A DNA stretch of 52,004 nucleotides from a virus. The notes under the pieces are model-generated. The model was not told the origin of the DNA, did no database searches, and was given only the letters and a program-made list of their open reading frames with translations. Both the position numbers and the translations under genes were made by a program. Location: the IMG/VR virus record IMGVR_UViG_3300024259_000047, positions 1-52,004 of that record; one strand, written 5' to 3'. Positions 6,271 through 14,019 of the stretch are shown in pieces (position 1 is the first letter of the stretch; each line of letters opens with the position of its first letter).

Positions 6271-7175
6271 AACCATCCCCGGCATTCCTCTTCTACTATC
6301 AGGACTTCTTCTCAGATCCGGATGTTTTGCCGATGTCCAAATCCCAACAGCGGGATTATCTTTTCCTCCTCGGGGTACAATGGAACTCGGGCAGCATCCC
6401 GGACGACATTGCTATTATCGCCCGCATGGTAGGATCTTCTGTCGAGGATATGGAAAGCGATTGGCGGTGGATAGGGCGCTGTTTCGAACCGGGTGAAGGA
6501 AAAGGAACTCTCCAGAACGCAAGAATGAAAGCTGACCGCGATTCATACCTTGAATTGAAAGCAACGCGGATAGCAGCAGGAAGGCAAGGAGGGAAGCAAA
6601 ACGCCAAACGGATACAAGCAAAACGAAAGCAAACCGAAAGCAAACCAGTAGCAATCGCTATAGCAAACGGGGAAGCAAAAGAGAACCTTCCTTCTTCTTC
6701 TTCTTTGTCTTCTCCTAAGTCTTCTTCTTCTCCTTCTCCTTTGTCTGTTTCTTGTGAAGAGGAAGATACATTTCAGCCGGGAGCTGAAACGGACAATTCC
6801 CCCCCCAAGCCTCCCGATTGCCCCCATCAAAAGATAATCGATCTCTACCACGAGATCCTGCCGGAGCTTCCCCGCGTCCGGTCGTGGCGCGGAACAGTCC
6901 GAACGAATCTCGCAACCCGGTGGAAGGAAGATTCTGCCCGGCAGACCGTCGCGTGGTGGGAGGACTTCTTCATCAACCAAGTTAAAAACTCAAGTTACCT
7001 CACAGGCCAAGTGAACAGCTTCCACACCAACCTCGGATGGCTCGTTGGCCCGAAGAACTTCGAAAAGGTTATGAACGGGCAGTACGTCGACCACGGGCCA
7101 TCCACGGGGAGCGCCCGGACGGACCGGAACGCGGCGGCGTGTAAGCAGTTTATGGAAGAGATGGAGAATGAATGA
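6267..7175 (+). CDS. DUF1376/YdaU-like replication protein
   Basis: A 302-residue protein starting at the ATGA overlap at 6267. The N-terminal 90 residues (PAFLFYYQDFFSDPDVL, QQRDYLFLLGVQWNSGSIPDD) match the DUF1376/YdaU domain seen at the start of many phage replication initiators. A basic stretch and a serine/proline low-complexity linker follow (about residues 140-180). The C-terminal domain (KIIDLYHEILPELPRVR, RWKEDSARQTVAWWEDFF, SSYLTGQV) is the fold that often follows in O-like initiators. It probably opens or marks the phage origin for helicase loading. The likely loader is encoded at 7913. Confidence 0.75.
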   Translation: MKPSPAFLFYYQDFFSDPDVLPMSKSQQRDYLFLLGVQWNSGSIPDDIAIIARMVGSSVEDMESDWRWIGRCFEPGEGKGTLQNARMKADRDSYLELKATRIAAGRQGGKQNAKRIQAKRKQTESKPVAIAIANGEAKENLPSSSSLSSPKSSSSPSPLSVSCEEEDTFQPGAETDNSPPKPPDCPHQKIIDLYHEILPELPRVRSWRGTVRTNLATRWKEDSARQTVAWWEDFFINQVKNSSYLTGQVNSFHTNLGWLVGPKNFEKVMNGQYVDHGPSTGSARTDRNAAACKQFMEEMENE

Positions 7176-7405
7176 TGAGCAGAAATTATACCGACGACGT
7201 TCAACCGCTTCAAAAAGGAATCGTGGAAAACGGCTGTTATGATTGCTGCGTAATATTCGGCGAGGTTGCCGAATACGACACCGACGGTATCAAGCGTTGT
7301 TTTCCTTGTTTAAAAAGATTTGCTGCGAAGGCGGCTAAGGAGAAAGCATTCCGGGCCATGCGGCCAGCCACGAACGAAACGAAAGGAGAAGACGATGAAG
7401 GTTAG
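7172..7405 (+). CDS. Small protein with CxxC pairs (77 aa)
   Basis: Overlaps the replication gene by 4 nt. Two pairs, CYDCC (residues 22-26) and CFPC (about 43-46), could form a zinc knuckle, followed by a Lys/Ala-rich helix. ATG 7172 and ATG 7175 are adjacent and either may be used. Function is unknown. Confidence 0.65.
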   Translation: MMSRNYTDDVQPLQKGIVENGCYDCCVIFGEVAEYDTDGIKRCFPCLKRFAAKAAKEKAFRAMRPATNETKGEDDEG

Positions 7406-7916
7406 ACTTTACAAGAATCCCAAGGCGGTCTGTTGGTTGGGGTGGCTGGAAGGCAACGACGGGAGGGCGCTGGCTTTTATTGGCCTTGATGGCAAGATCG
7501 TATTTAAAAGCGAAACAGAGCAAGGGAAAAAGGAGCGCGAAGATAGGGAAAGCGGCGCTCTCGATACGCTACTGGTTGGAGCGCTGCGTTTCCCTGAGTC
7601 GATCGCCTGCGACGAATTCGCCGAATCGCTCCCATCTCGCCCCCCTTGTGAACGGTGCAAGGATGCGGATTATGACGCGATGGCGGATGCAGAGGCACTC
7701 GCCGCTCTCGGTATGCACCTCCTGAGTGGAACGGGAGCGATTCCAAAGGAGCTATCATCTTTGCAACCGGCATTAAAATGGGCTGTTGAAAGGATGCAAT
7801 ACCGCCACGCGTGGGTTTTTTGTAGTTCGATGACCGGCGGCGAAGAGGGGTTTACTCGGGCGATAGAAAAGAAGTATCTCATCCCGCCCGCCACACCAAG
7901 GGAGCCGAAAGAATGA
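7395..7916 (+). CDS. Hypothetical early protein (173 aa)
   Basis: The start is ATG 7395 behind GAAAGGAG. The protein begins with a beta-rich segment (KVRLYKNPKAVCWLGWLEG), has a CERC pair near residue 90 and a helical C-terminus. It lies between the initiator-like and loader-like genes, overlapping the latter by 4 nt, so it may belong to replication. No motif shows how. Confidence 0.6.
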   Translation: MKVRLYKNPKAVCWLGWLEGNDGRALAFIGLDGKIVFKSETEQGKKEREDRESGALDTLLVGALRFPESIACDEFAESLPSRPPCERCKDADYDAMADAEALAALGMHLLSGTGAIPKELSSLQPALKWAVERMQYRHAWVFCSSMTGGEEGFTRAIEKKYLIPPATPREPKE

Positions 7917-8491
7917 ACCCCGCCGACAACCAGCGATTCAGCGCCGTCATGATGGGCCTGTCGGAAATCTTCGGCGGCAACCTTTCGCCCGTCGGGCTGA
8001 AGCTGTTCTTCACAACGCTCAAGAGGTTTGACATCGAGCAGGTGGAGAAGGCGGCGTATTCGATCCTTGAAACCCGGCAGTTTACAAAAATGCCGACGCC
8101 TGCCGATTTCGTGGAAGCGATCGAGGGCAAGGTCGAGGACGTGGGGGCGCTCGAAGCTCTCGACGTGCTCCAGAAAATCAAGTCGGTGGGGAGCTACGAT
8201 TCGGTGACGTTTGCGGACCCCGTGACGATGGCTGTGATTGACCGGCGTTTCGGCGGATGGCCGAGAGTCTGCGAGCTTGAGGAGGAAAACGAGAAGTGGT
8301 TTTTGAGGGACTTCGCATCCGCCTACCTCTCGATTTCCAAAGGCGGCGTCGTGCCGAAACTGACCCATCTGCCGGGGCGGCTGGAGATACAAAACCTGGA
8401 TACCCCGCCGGACACCGGGCCGAGGCGGCTGGAATGTACGCTCCCGCTGCGGAAGCCGACGGACGGGCCGAAAAAATTGGAGGGTGAATAG
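7913..8491 (+). CDS. DUF6475-like protein, possible helicase loader
   Basis: A 192-residue protein. The N-terminal 70 residues (ADNQRFSAVMMGLSEIFGG, SPVGLKLFFTTLKRFDIEQV, KMPTPADFVEAIEG) have the pattern of a phage family (DUF6475-like) found beside O-like initiators and replicative helicases: helices ending in an F-x-P-x-P-A-D motif. By position and pattern it is a likely partner of the initiator at 6267, perhaps a lambda P-like loader. That role is inferred from context. The proline-rich tail looks disordered. Confidence 0.65.
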   Translation: MNPADNQRFSAVMMGLSEIFGGNLSPVGLKLFFTTLKRFDIEQVEKAAYSILETRQFTKMPTPADFVEAIEGKVEDVGALEALDVLQKIKSVGSYDSVTFADPVTMAVIDRRFGGWPRVCELEEENEKWFLRDFASAYLSISKGGVVPKLTHLPGRLEIQNLDTPPDTGPRRLECTLPLRKPTDGPKKLEGE

Positions 8492-8830
8492 ATGTTTGTC
8501 GTGATTGTCGAAAGCGAAGAGGCGCGGTCCGGGGTGAAAGGAAATCCAATAGTTACTCGCGAGGGTTCTGAGTTTATCGCAACCATTGAGGCGGATGGAT
8601 GGGTAGAGGCCACAAGCAGTAACTTTCATGGCAAAATCCCTGCCGACGCGAAAACGTTCGGTACTTACGGAGAGGCCGAAGGATTTGCAAAGCGGTGGGA
8701 AGGCCATCCGTGGTGGTGCAGGCCGAACGGTAACTACAAAATCGTAGAGGTTGAGCCGGTTATCGAAACGATACACAAGATTATCGGATACGATCAGATA
8801 TCAGACGGGCCGAAAGAATTGGAGAACTGA
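8492..8830 (+). CDS. Hypothetical early protein (112 aa)
   Basis: The ATG directly follows the stop of the preceding gene. The protein is mixed alpha/beta with several Trp residues (ADGWVEATSSNFHGK, KRWEGHPWWCRPNGNYKIV). The part KTFGTYGEAEGFAKRW is like the small SPOR-like or repeat units of phage proteins, but no family can be asserted. Confidence 0.6.
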   Translation: MFVVIVESEEARSGVKGNPIVTREGSEFIATIEADGWVEATSSNFHGKIPADAKTFGTYGEAEGFAKRWEGHPWWCRPNGNYKIVEVEPVIETIHKIIGYDQISDGPKELEN

Positions 8831-8831
8831 A

Positions 8832-9107
8832 ATGGGAGAAATCATGGAAGACGGCGATTGCGTTTACACGGAACCGGAGCGGGCGGCCCGCAAGCCGATC
8901 AGGGCACCCCTGAAGGCTATCCGCGCCCATTGCCTCGAATGCGTCTGCGGATCAGCACCGGAAGTCAAGCTATGCACCGACGAAAACTGCTGGTTGTATC
9001 CCTTCCGGCTCGGGAAAAACCCGTTTCGGGCTCCCCCGTCGGAGAAACAACGGGAACACGGGCGAAGGTTAGCGGCGGAGATGCACGGAACGCCTTTAGT
9101 AGATTAA
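8832..9107 (+). CDS. Small conserved phage protein with cysteine cluster
   Basis: A 91-residue protein starting at ATG 8832; a second ATG at 8844 is possible. It holds a recognisable phage motif: P-L-K-A-I-R-A-H-C-L-E-C-V-C-G followed by EVKLCTDENCWLYPFRLGKNPF. The family is widespread in phages of Proteobacteria, has four to five conserved cysteines likely binding zinc, and has no established function. After its stop, 129 bp hold only a 14-codon frame (9163-9207) and no clear signal. Confidence 0.7.
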   Translation: MGEIMEDGDCVYTEPERAARKPIRAPLKAIRAHCLECVCGSAPEVKLCTDENCWLYPFRLGKNPFRAPPSEKQREHGRRLAAEMHGTPLVD

Positions 9108-9236
9108 GAGCGGCGACCGCCACGACGCTTAGAATCAGAAACGGTATCAAACCACCAAGGCGATGAAAAAAGAGCGTGACGGGGCGGTGAGAGCGTTTAA
9201 TCAGTAAGGCGAAATACGTAGGAAAGGAAAGAAGCA

Positions 9237-9419
9237 ATGATAAAAATCAGATCGAGTATCGACGTGTCGGACCTGATTGGCTGTATTTTTCTGTATCTCA
9301 AGTTGGTCGGTGAAATTGGATGGTCGTGGTGGTGGGTACTTGCTCCGTTCTGGAGCGCCTTACTGATCAACACTATCCGCGAGGAGATAAAAAAAGAAAA
9401 TCGCCCATTGAGGGGGTGA
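9237..9419 (+). CDS. Small membrane protein (60 aa)
   Basis: Starts at ATG 9237 behind GGAAAGGAA. Residues 14-45 (LIGCIFLYLKLVGEIGWSWWWVLAPFW) form one or two hydrophobic segments, with a basic C-terminal tail (EEIKKENRPLRG) on the cytoplasmic side. It could be a holin-like or membrane-associated early protein. There is no lysis context. Confidence 0.55.
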   Translation: MIKIRSSIDVSDLIGCIFLYLKLVGEIGWSWWWVLAPFWSALLINTIREEIKKENRPLRG

Positions 9420-9432
9420 AAGGAGCAATGAA

Positions 9433-9732
9433 ATGGAACCGAGAACGGCACGACGGCTGGCGCGGGCAACCGACCCGGCGACGAGTCACAAGGCGGCGAA
9501 GAAGGTGAAAGAGTTTTCGAGGACTCATGAGCAGCGGATTTTAGGTGTCTTCAAGACGTACGGTGAAATGACCTACACGGAGATTGCTATGGTGACAGGA
9601 TTGGAACCTCACGCGGTAGCGCGGCGGCTCCGGGCGATGGCGGACGACAAAAGGATCATGGATACCGGGATGGCGCGGAAACTTCCCTCCGGGCGCTGGG
9701 GCACCGTCTGGGCCGCGCGGGAGAATGGGTAG
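9433..9732 (+). CDS. Winged-helix DNA-binding protein (99 aa)
   Basis: Residues 10-70 (ATDPATSHKAAKKVKEFSRTH, LGVFKTYGEMTYTEIAMVTG, EPHAVARRLRAMADDKRI) match a small MarR-like winged helix: DPxTSH lead, three helices, and a wing with a trailing tryptophan (RWGTVW). This is a common phage early type. It likely binds DNA. It is followed after 3 nt by the next gene. Confidence 0.7.
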   Translation: MEPRTARRLARATDPATSHKAAKKVKEFSRTHEQRILGVFKTYGEMTYTEIAMVTGLEPHAVARRLRAMADDKRIMDTGMARKLPSGRWGTVWAARENG

Positions 9733-9735
9733 GTT

Positions 9736-10461
9736 ATGCAAATCAACTGTATCAATCTCACGAACGGCATTGAGGCTATCCGTGATTATCGTTTAGTTGA
9801 CTATCGCATAATGCGGCTACAGTCTACGCACTGTGAACAAAAACAATGGGACTCGGTGATGGCAAGCGTGCCGGATGAAATTCTGCTTCGGATTGCTTGT
9901 GGCGACACTTGTACCGTGTACGACTACGGCGCTAACAAGCCATGCCCTCGGGCAATCTGGCAAGGGCTTGAGTTTGTGAAATACGTTTTGTTTAAACGGT
10001 GGTTAGGAATTAACTATTGCCCAACAGGCAGAGCCAAGTCTGCTGCCGGTTATTTTGCTACTGCGGCCAGGCGGCTCTCTCGCTCCACAAAAAACAGGAT
10101 CGACTACTACCGGACTTTTGTAACGGGAACGGTCGGACTTAATTCTGTAACAGGATCAACGCGGCACGATGGCAAGAAAGATTTATATTCAGCCTTGTTG
10201 GCGAAGGGGGGAAGTCATGAAGTGGACATCAGAGAAGCTGCGCGATCTGGAAAAGGCAATCCCGTGGGGCAGAGAGAATCAGATTATCGCGGACAGGATA
10301 CAGGAGGTCGTCAAGTGCGCGGTGGAGCGGCGGACACAGTGGCCCGCGAGGGAAGGGATCAAGAAGCTGATTTTGCTTGGCTGCCCGGCGTGTTCCGACG
10401 GCAGAGGCTATTGGAGAACGGAACTGCCCGAAGAGTTGGAAGAGTACGCTGTGCGCCTTGA
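9736..10461 (+). CDS. Phage protein with suspected 3' frameshift (241-codon frame)
   Basis: The first 150 residues (QSTHCEQKQWDSV, CGDTCTVYDYGANKPCPRAIWQGLEFVKYVLFKRW) read as a real globular protein. The final 80 or so residues are Arg/Gly-rich and overlap, in another frame, the real gene at 10217-10594 by about 245 bp. The natural C-terminus is therefore probably near 10200 and was lost by a frameshift, or the tail is a long non-conserved overlap. Function is unknown. Confidence 0.5.
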   Translation: MQINCINLTNGIEAIRDYRLVDYRIMRLQSTHCEQKQWDSVMASVPDEILLRIACGDTCTVYDYGANKPCPRAIWQGLEFVKYVLFKRWLGINYCPTGRAKSAAGYFATAARRLSRSTKNRIDYYRTFVTGTVGLNSVTGSTRHDGKKDLYSALLAKGGSHEVDIREAARSGKGNPVGQRESDYRGQDTGGRQVRGGAADTVAREGRDQEADFAWLPGVFRRQRLLENGTARRVGRVRCAP

Positions 10462-10594
10462 AAGCCGGAGGCGCGCAGTAAAAAAGAGGATCAATGCCCT
10501 GAACCAGGCGGCTCTCAAGGCGAAACCGGGCGTTCGTCTGCGGGCGGATTTGGATATCACCGGCGAACTGTTTGGAGAAGAGGATTCCCCATGA
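10217..10594 (+). CDS. Hypothetical early protein (125 aa)
   Basis: ATG 10217 is preceded by GGGGGGAAG. The upstream in-frame ATG 10169 has no good site. The protein is helical with a CPAC pair in LLGCPACSDGRGYW and a basic ESRRRAVKKRI helix. It overlaps the next gene by 4 nt. A zinc-dependent role is possible but not shown. Confidence 0.7.
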   Translation: MKWTSEKLRDLEKAIPWGRENQIIADRIQEVVKCAVERRTQWPAREGIKKLILLGCPACSDGRGYWRTELPEELEEYAVRLESRRRAVKKRINALNQAALKAKPGVRLRADLDITGELFGEEDSP

Positions 10595-10779
10595 AGCGAT
10601 ACGCGATTATCTGGGAGGATATGCGCGGAAAGTGCGTAGACCGATATTTACACGAAATGAAAGACTGCTGGCTGTGTGGCGACTGCAATCACGACGATTA
10701 CTATCAGTCCCCTAACGCCCTTTGCCGCGAATCCCTCTGCCCGCTCCTGAAGGGCCTCAAAGTTGTGGAGGAGGAATGA
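10591..10779 (+). CDS. Small cysteine-rich protein (62 aa), CPLL family
   Basis: Has a WExxxGKC start followed by CWLCGDC, then C...CPLLKGL. The layout (aromatic start, cysteine knuckle, ending LCPLL-K) is shared with the protein at 21199, so these look like paralogues. Six cysteines in 62 residues suggest one or two zinc ions. It is coupled to both neighbours by 4-nt overlaps. Confidence 0.65.
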   Translation: MKRYAIIWEDMRGKCVDRYLHEMKDCWLCGDCNHDDYYQSPNALCRESLCPLLKGLKVVEEE

Positions 10780-10985
10780 AGTCGAAGCGGTTATCAAAGG
10801 ATGGGTATCGGTTGCGTGAATCTATCGCAGAAGCTGGAGTAGAGATAACGCCCGATGAACTCGCAGACGGAATAGATGATGCCATCAATCGCATTTCAGG
10901 TGGCCCCTGCTCTGTTTGCGGAGAGACGAAAGAGTGTCGATACGGAATGTGTTTTGACTGTTGCTTTCAGGAGGGCGCGCCATGA
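10776..10985 (+). CDS. Small zinc-knuckle protein (69 aa)
   Basis: Starts at ATG 10776 behind GGAGGAGG. A helical N-terminus (SIAEAGVEITPDELADGIDDAI) is followed by CSVCGETKEC and CFDCC, a zinc ribbon at residues 47-66. It overlaps the following short frame by 4 nt. Confidence 0.65.
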   Translation: MKSKRLSKDGYRLRESIAEAGVEITPDELADGIDDAINRISGGPCSVCGETKECRYGMCFDCCFQEGAP

Positions 10986-11053
10986 ACGCGGAGGAATTCA
11001 ACACAAAGTACAAGCCGGGCGATAAGGAGGAATTATGTTCGAGCAAAAAATAG
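10982..11053 (+). pseudogene. 5' remnant of an M-x-AEEFN family gene
   Basis: A 23-codon frame beginning MNAEEFNTKYKPGD. Its first residues resemble the start of the larger protein at 16511 (MRAEEFNRQN), and it then runs into the ribosome site of the next gene and stops. It looks like the start of a gene whose body was deleted. It may still be translated as a leader because of the ATGA overlap. Confidence 0.4.
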
Positions 11054-11349
11054 AATCCATATCATCCATTGTTTTTATTGAAGAACGGGATTGTGCGATA
11101 GCTGATTCTCACGGGGTCACGCTGTTCTCCGGGTGGAAAAAGCTAACCGTATGTCAAGCGGTTGATCTTGTTGTGGCACTGGACAAGCGGATTAAAGGTG
11201 GCTTTACCTACAAAAAGATTGAAAACCGAATGAAGGCCATAAGGGGCAGTATTGCAAACGCCTTCGGCCCTGAATTAGAGACGATGATACCAATTGCCAA
11301 GCGGTTTATGCCTGTACCGCCCGCCGCGCAGGAAGGAGGGGGAGAGTGA
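11035..11349 (+). CDS. Hypothetical early protein (104 aa)
   Basis: Strong AAGGAGGAATT site before ATG 11035. The N-terminus is a beta-rich segment (IVFIEERDCAIADSHGVTLFSG), followed by helices (VCQAVDLVVALDKRIKGG, YKKIENRMKAIRG). No known family was recognised. It overlaps the next gene by 4 nt. Confidence 0.65.
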   Translation: MFEQKIESISSIVFIEERDCAIADSHGVTLFSGWKKLTVCQAVDLVVALDKRIKGGFTYKKIENRMKAIRGSIANAFGPELETMIPIAKRFMPVPPAAQEGGGE

Positions 11350-11489
11350 GTGAAAGGTTGAAAATTGTTCACTGTCCAAATCCGGATTGTGACCCAGAAG
11401 GGGGGTGCTGCATTTGTGACCACACGGGGTATATTTATGAATACGTGCTCGACGAAATGCTTGTAGCCGAGGATAAGGAGCCATCATGA
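11346..11489 (+). CDS. Small zinc-ribbon protein (47 aa), GTG start
   Basis: A short frame starting at GTG 11346 after AAGGAGGGGGAGA, overlapping its neighbours by 4 nt on both sides. Its cysteines fall in HCPNPDCDPEGGCCICDHTGY, a tight four-to-five-cysteine knuckle, with a short helix after it. Size and spacing argue for a zinc-binding mini-protein. Confidence 0.65.
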   Translation: MSERLKIVHCPNPDCDPEGGCCICDHTGYIYEYVLDEMLVAEDKEPS

Positions 11490-11926
11490 CCGACCTGAAA
11501 AAACCAACAGACATATCGGACGCAGAACGCGAGTGTCAAATGCGTGCGATTCCAAAGCCGCAATTTGAAAGACAGCAGCGTGAGGCCGACGCGAAAGGTC
11601 TGAAAACCCAGATCGCGGAGCTGCGGGAGAAAATAAAGGAAATTGCTGAGACAGACTACGATGGCCCGGACAGAGAAGTATCTATCATGCCTTCAAGCCA
11701 TGAAGCCATGTGGGACAGGGTGGATCTTCGCAGAATGATGGAAGATGCCCTCCCCGCCCTCCTCGACGCGGCACAACGCTCGATCTCGCAAGCCGAGACG
11801 CTGCGGATTGTGAAGGAGCAGGCGGAAGACGCGGCGAATCGCTACGAAAGAGAAATCTCGAAGTACGGCTCTATCCACCTCCGCGACGGCTTGCGGTGGA
11901 TTCTCAAGACGATCGGAGGGGATTAA
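11486..11926 (+). CDS. Hypothetical coiled-coil protein (146 aa)
   Basis: Almost entirely helical: QQREADAKGLKTQIAELREKI near the middle is heptad-like, and a second helix runs through the AQRSISQAETLRIVKEQAED region. No catalytic motif. It overlaps the next gene by 1 nt. A scaffold or adaptor role is possible but unproven. Confidence 0.6.
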   Translation: MTDLKKPTDISDAERECQMRAIPKPQFERQQREADAKGLKTQIAELREKIKEIAETDYDGPDREVSIMPSSHEAMWDRVDLRRMMEDALPALLDAAQRSISQAETLRIVKEQAEDAANRYEREISKYGSIHLRDGLRWILKTIGGD

Positions 11927-12192
11927 TGGCGAAAGACTTGGCAGAATGGCGAATGATGGAAATAACAGAGGGGGCGGACCCTAAACATCCAGTCGTTACG
12001 CTGGAGAACGAGTCCGGGTCCTATCTCTACGTGGCCTTGCCGCGTAAGGGCCGCCCTGACGTTGAAATAACATGCAACGATGGGAGTCATCTGTCTGGGC
12101 ACTCGTTCCAGATGTCAACCGTCGTGGCGCGGGACTTCTTTTCGAGGTTGCTCGATAAGCTCAACGAGGGGGAGGCGCCGTGCAAATCATGA
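11926..12192 (+). CDS. Hypothetical protein (88 aa)
   Basis: Starts at ATG 11926 after CGGAGGGG. The protein is mainly beta (HPVVTLENESGSYLYVALP, PDVEITCNDGSH) with a C-terminal helix (VARDFFSRLLDKLNEG). No family was recognised. It overlaps the next, exported protein by 4 nt. Confidence 0.6.
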   Translation: MAKDLAEWRMMEITEGADPKHPVVTLENESGSYLYVALPRKGRPDVEITCNDGSHLSGHSFQMSTVVARDFFSRLLDKLNEGEAPCKS

Positions 12193-12485
12193 AGCTCTGT
12201 ATATTGATCCTACTATCTTGCGTCGCTCTGTGCGGCATTGAAACCGAAAGCGGGGTGAAGATACTAATCGCGGAAACGGAAGCCGTGGCGGCCTACCTGC
12301 CGTTCCAGCACGTACCGTATGAACTCGAAGAAGGGTTGATCCGGATCATCGCTCCGGAAGGCAATTTGATCTACGACGGGCGGAACGAAGTGATAGCGGA
12401 TTATCTGCTTTACGTCGGGACGGGGTTGCCGGAATTCGCGGCCTCGCTCGACATCGAGAAACCTGGAAACCTTGAAATCAAATAA
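12189..12485 (+). CDS. Putative exported protein (98 aa)
   Basis: ATG 12189 overlaps the upstream stop; GTG 12180, three codons earlier, is also possible. Residues 1-18 (KLCILILLSCVALCG) form a signal peptide. A cysteine sits at the end of the hydrophobic core, but the residue before it is Leu, so the lipobox is imperfect. The mature part is acidic and contains a beta-rich GVKILIAETEAVAAYLPF run. It may act in the envelope. Confidence 0.6.
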   Translation: MKLCILILLSCVALCGIETESGVKILIAETEAVAAYLPFQHVPYELEEGLIRIIAPEGNLIYDGRNEVIADYLLYVGTGLPEFAASLDIEKPGNLEIK

Positions 12486-12494
12486 GGAGGAATT

Positions 12495-13364
12495 ATGAAG
12501 ATTGAGATTAAGCCGTTCGATGAGCTATTGGGGCGGCGGGGCTTTATTGTGGAGCATGGCGAATCACACGTTTATGCCGCCGCAAAGCAGGCCTACTGCC
12601 TCACCCTCGCCGCAGCGGAGCAGGCCGTGTCTGCGCGGACGTGTGCGACGTGTGGGGCGACGGAGGGGCTACAGGTTGACGAGGATCAAGACTACCACTG
12701 TGCCGACGCGAATAGGGTACTCCGGGGTATTTATATCCACAAAGACGCCATCATGACCTGCTGGCACGCCAGAGCGCCGAAGCTCAAGGTGCCGTGTATT
12801 TGTTGTAAAAAGGTTGAGGCGACGCACTGGCTCTTCGAGCCCGGAACCCGCTACCAGCCGAAGCTGTTGGATTTCGTAACCCACGCAGATCCGCCCGAAT
12901 ACTGCGCCGCCTGCGGCAAAACCCACCTCGCGGAAGCCGTCGCCGCGTGGGAAGCGAAGCGGATCAAGCACCCGTGCCCGTGCTGCGGGAAAGAATCTAC
13001 GTGGTTTGTGCAGGTTGCTCACGGCAACGAGGCTAACGCAAAAAGACAGGGCCACAGGTTTTCCGCTGAACGGTGTTCGGACATGTACACGTATCAACAA
13101 GAAAACAACAAGTTCAACGACTCCCACCTCGGCTGTGAGAAATACGCCACGGACAACGCCGCCCGCCTGAACGCCGAGTGGCGGGAGAAGAACGGGCTGT
13201 GCGAGTGCGGGAAGCCGGTGACGGGACATAAGCGAAATACGGATAATGGCCGAGCATTTTTCGGCAGAAGGGCTCGCGGTCACGAAAAAAGCGCTACATG
13301 GTACAAGGGCGACTGCTGCGACACCTGCGGCATGGCGTGGCTGAAGGAAGGGCGGACGGAATGA
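12495..13364 (+). CDS. Large multi-zinc-knuckle protein (289 aa)
   Basis: Starts behind AAGGAGGAATT. The protein has about five cysteine knuckles: CATCG, CICC, CAAC, CPCC and CECG, and a final CCDTCG. They are spread along its whole length with helical spacers between. This resembles tandem zinc ribbons of nucleic-acid-binding or adaptor proteins. No catalytic residues are evident. It overlaps the next gene by 4 nt. Repeated knuckles of differing sequence suggest growth by duplication or fusion. Confidence 0.65.
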   Translation: MKIEIKPFDELLGRRGFIVEHGESHVYAAAKQAYCLTLAAAEQAVSARTCATCGATEGLQVDEDQDYHCADANRVLRGIYIHKDAIMTCWHARAPKLKVPCICCKKVEATHWLFEPGTRYQPKLLDFVTHADPPEYCAACGKTHLAEAVAAWEAKRIKHPCPCCGKESTWFVQVAHGNEANAKRQGHRFSAERCSDMYTYQQENNKFNDSHLGCEKYATDNAARLNAEWREKNGLCECGKPVTGHKRNTDNGRAFFGRRARGHEKSATWYKGDCCDTCGMAWLKEGRTE

Positions 13365-13606
13365 GATCCAAGCCGGATAAAGACTATGACGACGACGATC
13401 TGAAACGCGGGAGCATCAAGGAAAAGGATGAGGCCGCGTGGCTCGCCCGGATTGAGCGGGTGACAACGCAGATGCGGAAGGACAACCCAGGGTCGCACGC
13501 GCAAGGCGGCACGCGGTACGGCGGGTACAACGACAGACTGACCCACAACTGCCCGCGTGGGCGAGTGCGGCGGTCGAAAGAATCAAACTATCTTTGGAGG
13601 GATTGA
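13361..13606 (+). CDS. Basic hypothetical protein (81 aa)
   Basis: ATG 13361 overlaps the upstream stop. The N-terminus is a Asp-rich patch (DKDYDDDDLK) and the C-terminus is Arg/Gly-rich (GGTRYGGYNDRL, RGRVRRSKES), which may bind nucleic acid. It sits directly before the nuclease-like gene. Confidence 0.55.
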   Translation: MRSKPDKDYDDDDLKRGSIKEKDEAAWLARIERVTTQMRKDNPGSHAQGGTRYGGYNDRLTHNCPRGRVRRSKESNYLWRD

Positions 13607-13608
13607 GC

Positions 13609-13932
13609 GTGGCGGGTAAATCTCCGACGGTGCTGTCAAAAGCGAACCTCATCGAGCGCGGGTACTTTGTCGAAAAGGTCGAGTACTGGCACCAGTTCGC
13701 AAAGTGCCGAATGGACCTTCTCGGGTTCGCCGATCTCATGGCGCTGAAAGCCGGGGAGCCGCCGATTCTTGTCCAGACGACGACGGACACAAATCGATCA
13801 GCGCGGAGGAAGAAGATTCAGGCGAGCGAAAAGGCCAAGCTCTGGTATTCCACGGGCGGTAAGATTCTCCTGCAAACGTGGGGCAAGAAAGACCGGCGGT
13901 GGCGGCTTCATGAGGAAGAGATCGGCTGGTAA
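13609..13932 (+). CDS. PD-(D/E)xK-like nuclease-fold protein (107 aa)
   Basis: The start is GTG 13609 behind TTTGGAGG; an in-frame TTG further upstream has no clear site. The centre reads CRMDLLGFADLMAL then PPILVQTTT. This is the Asp-then-strand layout of small Holliday-resolvase or VRR-NUC-like folds, with Gln-x-Thr where the usual Glu-x-Lys would be. A tryptophan-rich tail (LLQTWGKKDRRWRL) follows. It may be a degenerate or variant nuclease acting on phage DNA. Catalytic activity is uncertain. Confidence 0.6.
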   Translation: MAGKSPTVLSKANLIERGYFVEKVEYWHQFAKCRMDLLGFADLMALKAGEPPILVQTTTDTNRSARRKKIQASEKAKLWYSTGGKILLQTWGKKDRRWRLHEEEIGW

Positions 13933-13933
13933 A

Positions 13934-13948
13934 GAAAATCTGATTTTC
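13934..13948 (+). promoter_or_regulatory. Candidate operator GAAAATC-T-GATTTTC
   Basis: A perfect 7-bp inverted repeat with a one-base centre, just upstream of the promoter at 13952. It is the likely binding site for a dimeric regulator, possibly the helix-turn-helix protein encoded next. Confidence 0.5.
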
Positions 13949-13951
13949 CCC

Positions 13952-13979
13952 TTGATGCCTTATTTTTTGTCCGTATACT
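13952..13979 (+). promoter_or_regulatory. Candidate promoter before 14020
   Basis: TTGATG (13952-13957), a 16-nt spacer, then TATACT (13974-13979), a five-of-six -10 match. A second possible pair is TTGTCC (13967) with TATAAA (13992), spacer 19. Confidence 0.5.
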
Positions 13980-14019
13980 GGCATATCGACGTATAAAAAC
14001 GAATATGAAAGGATACAGA

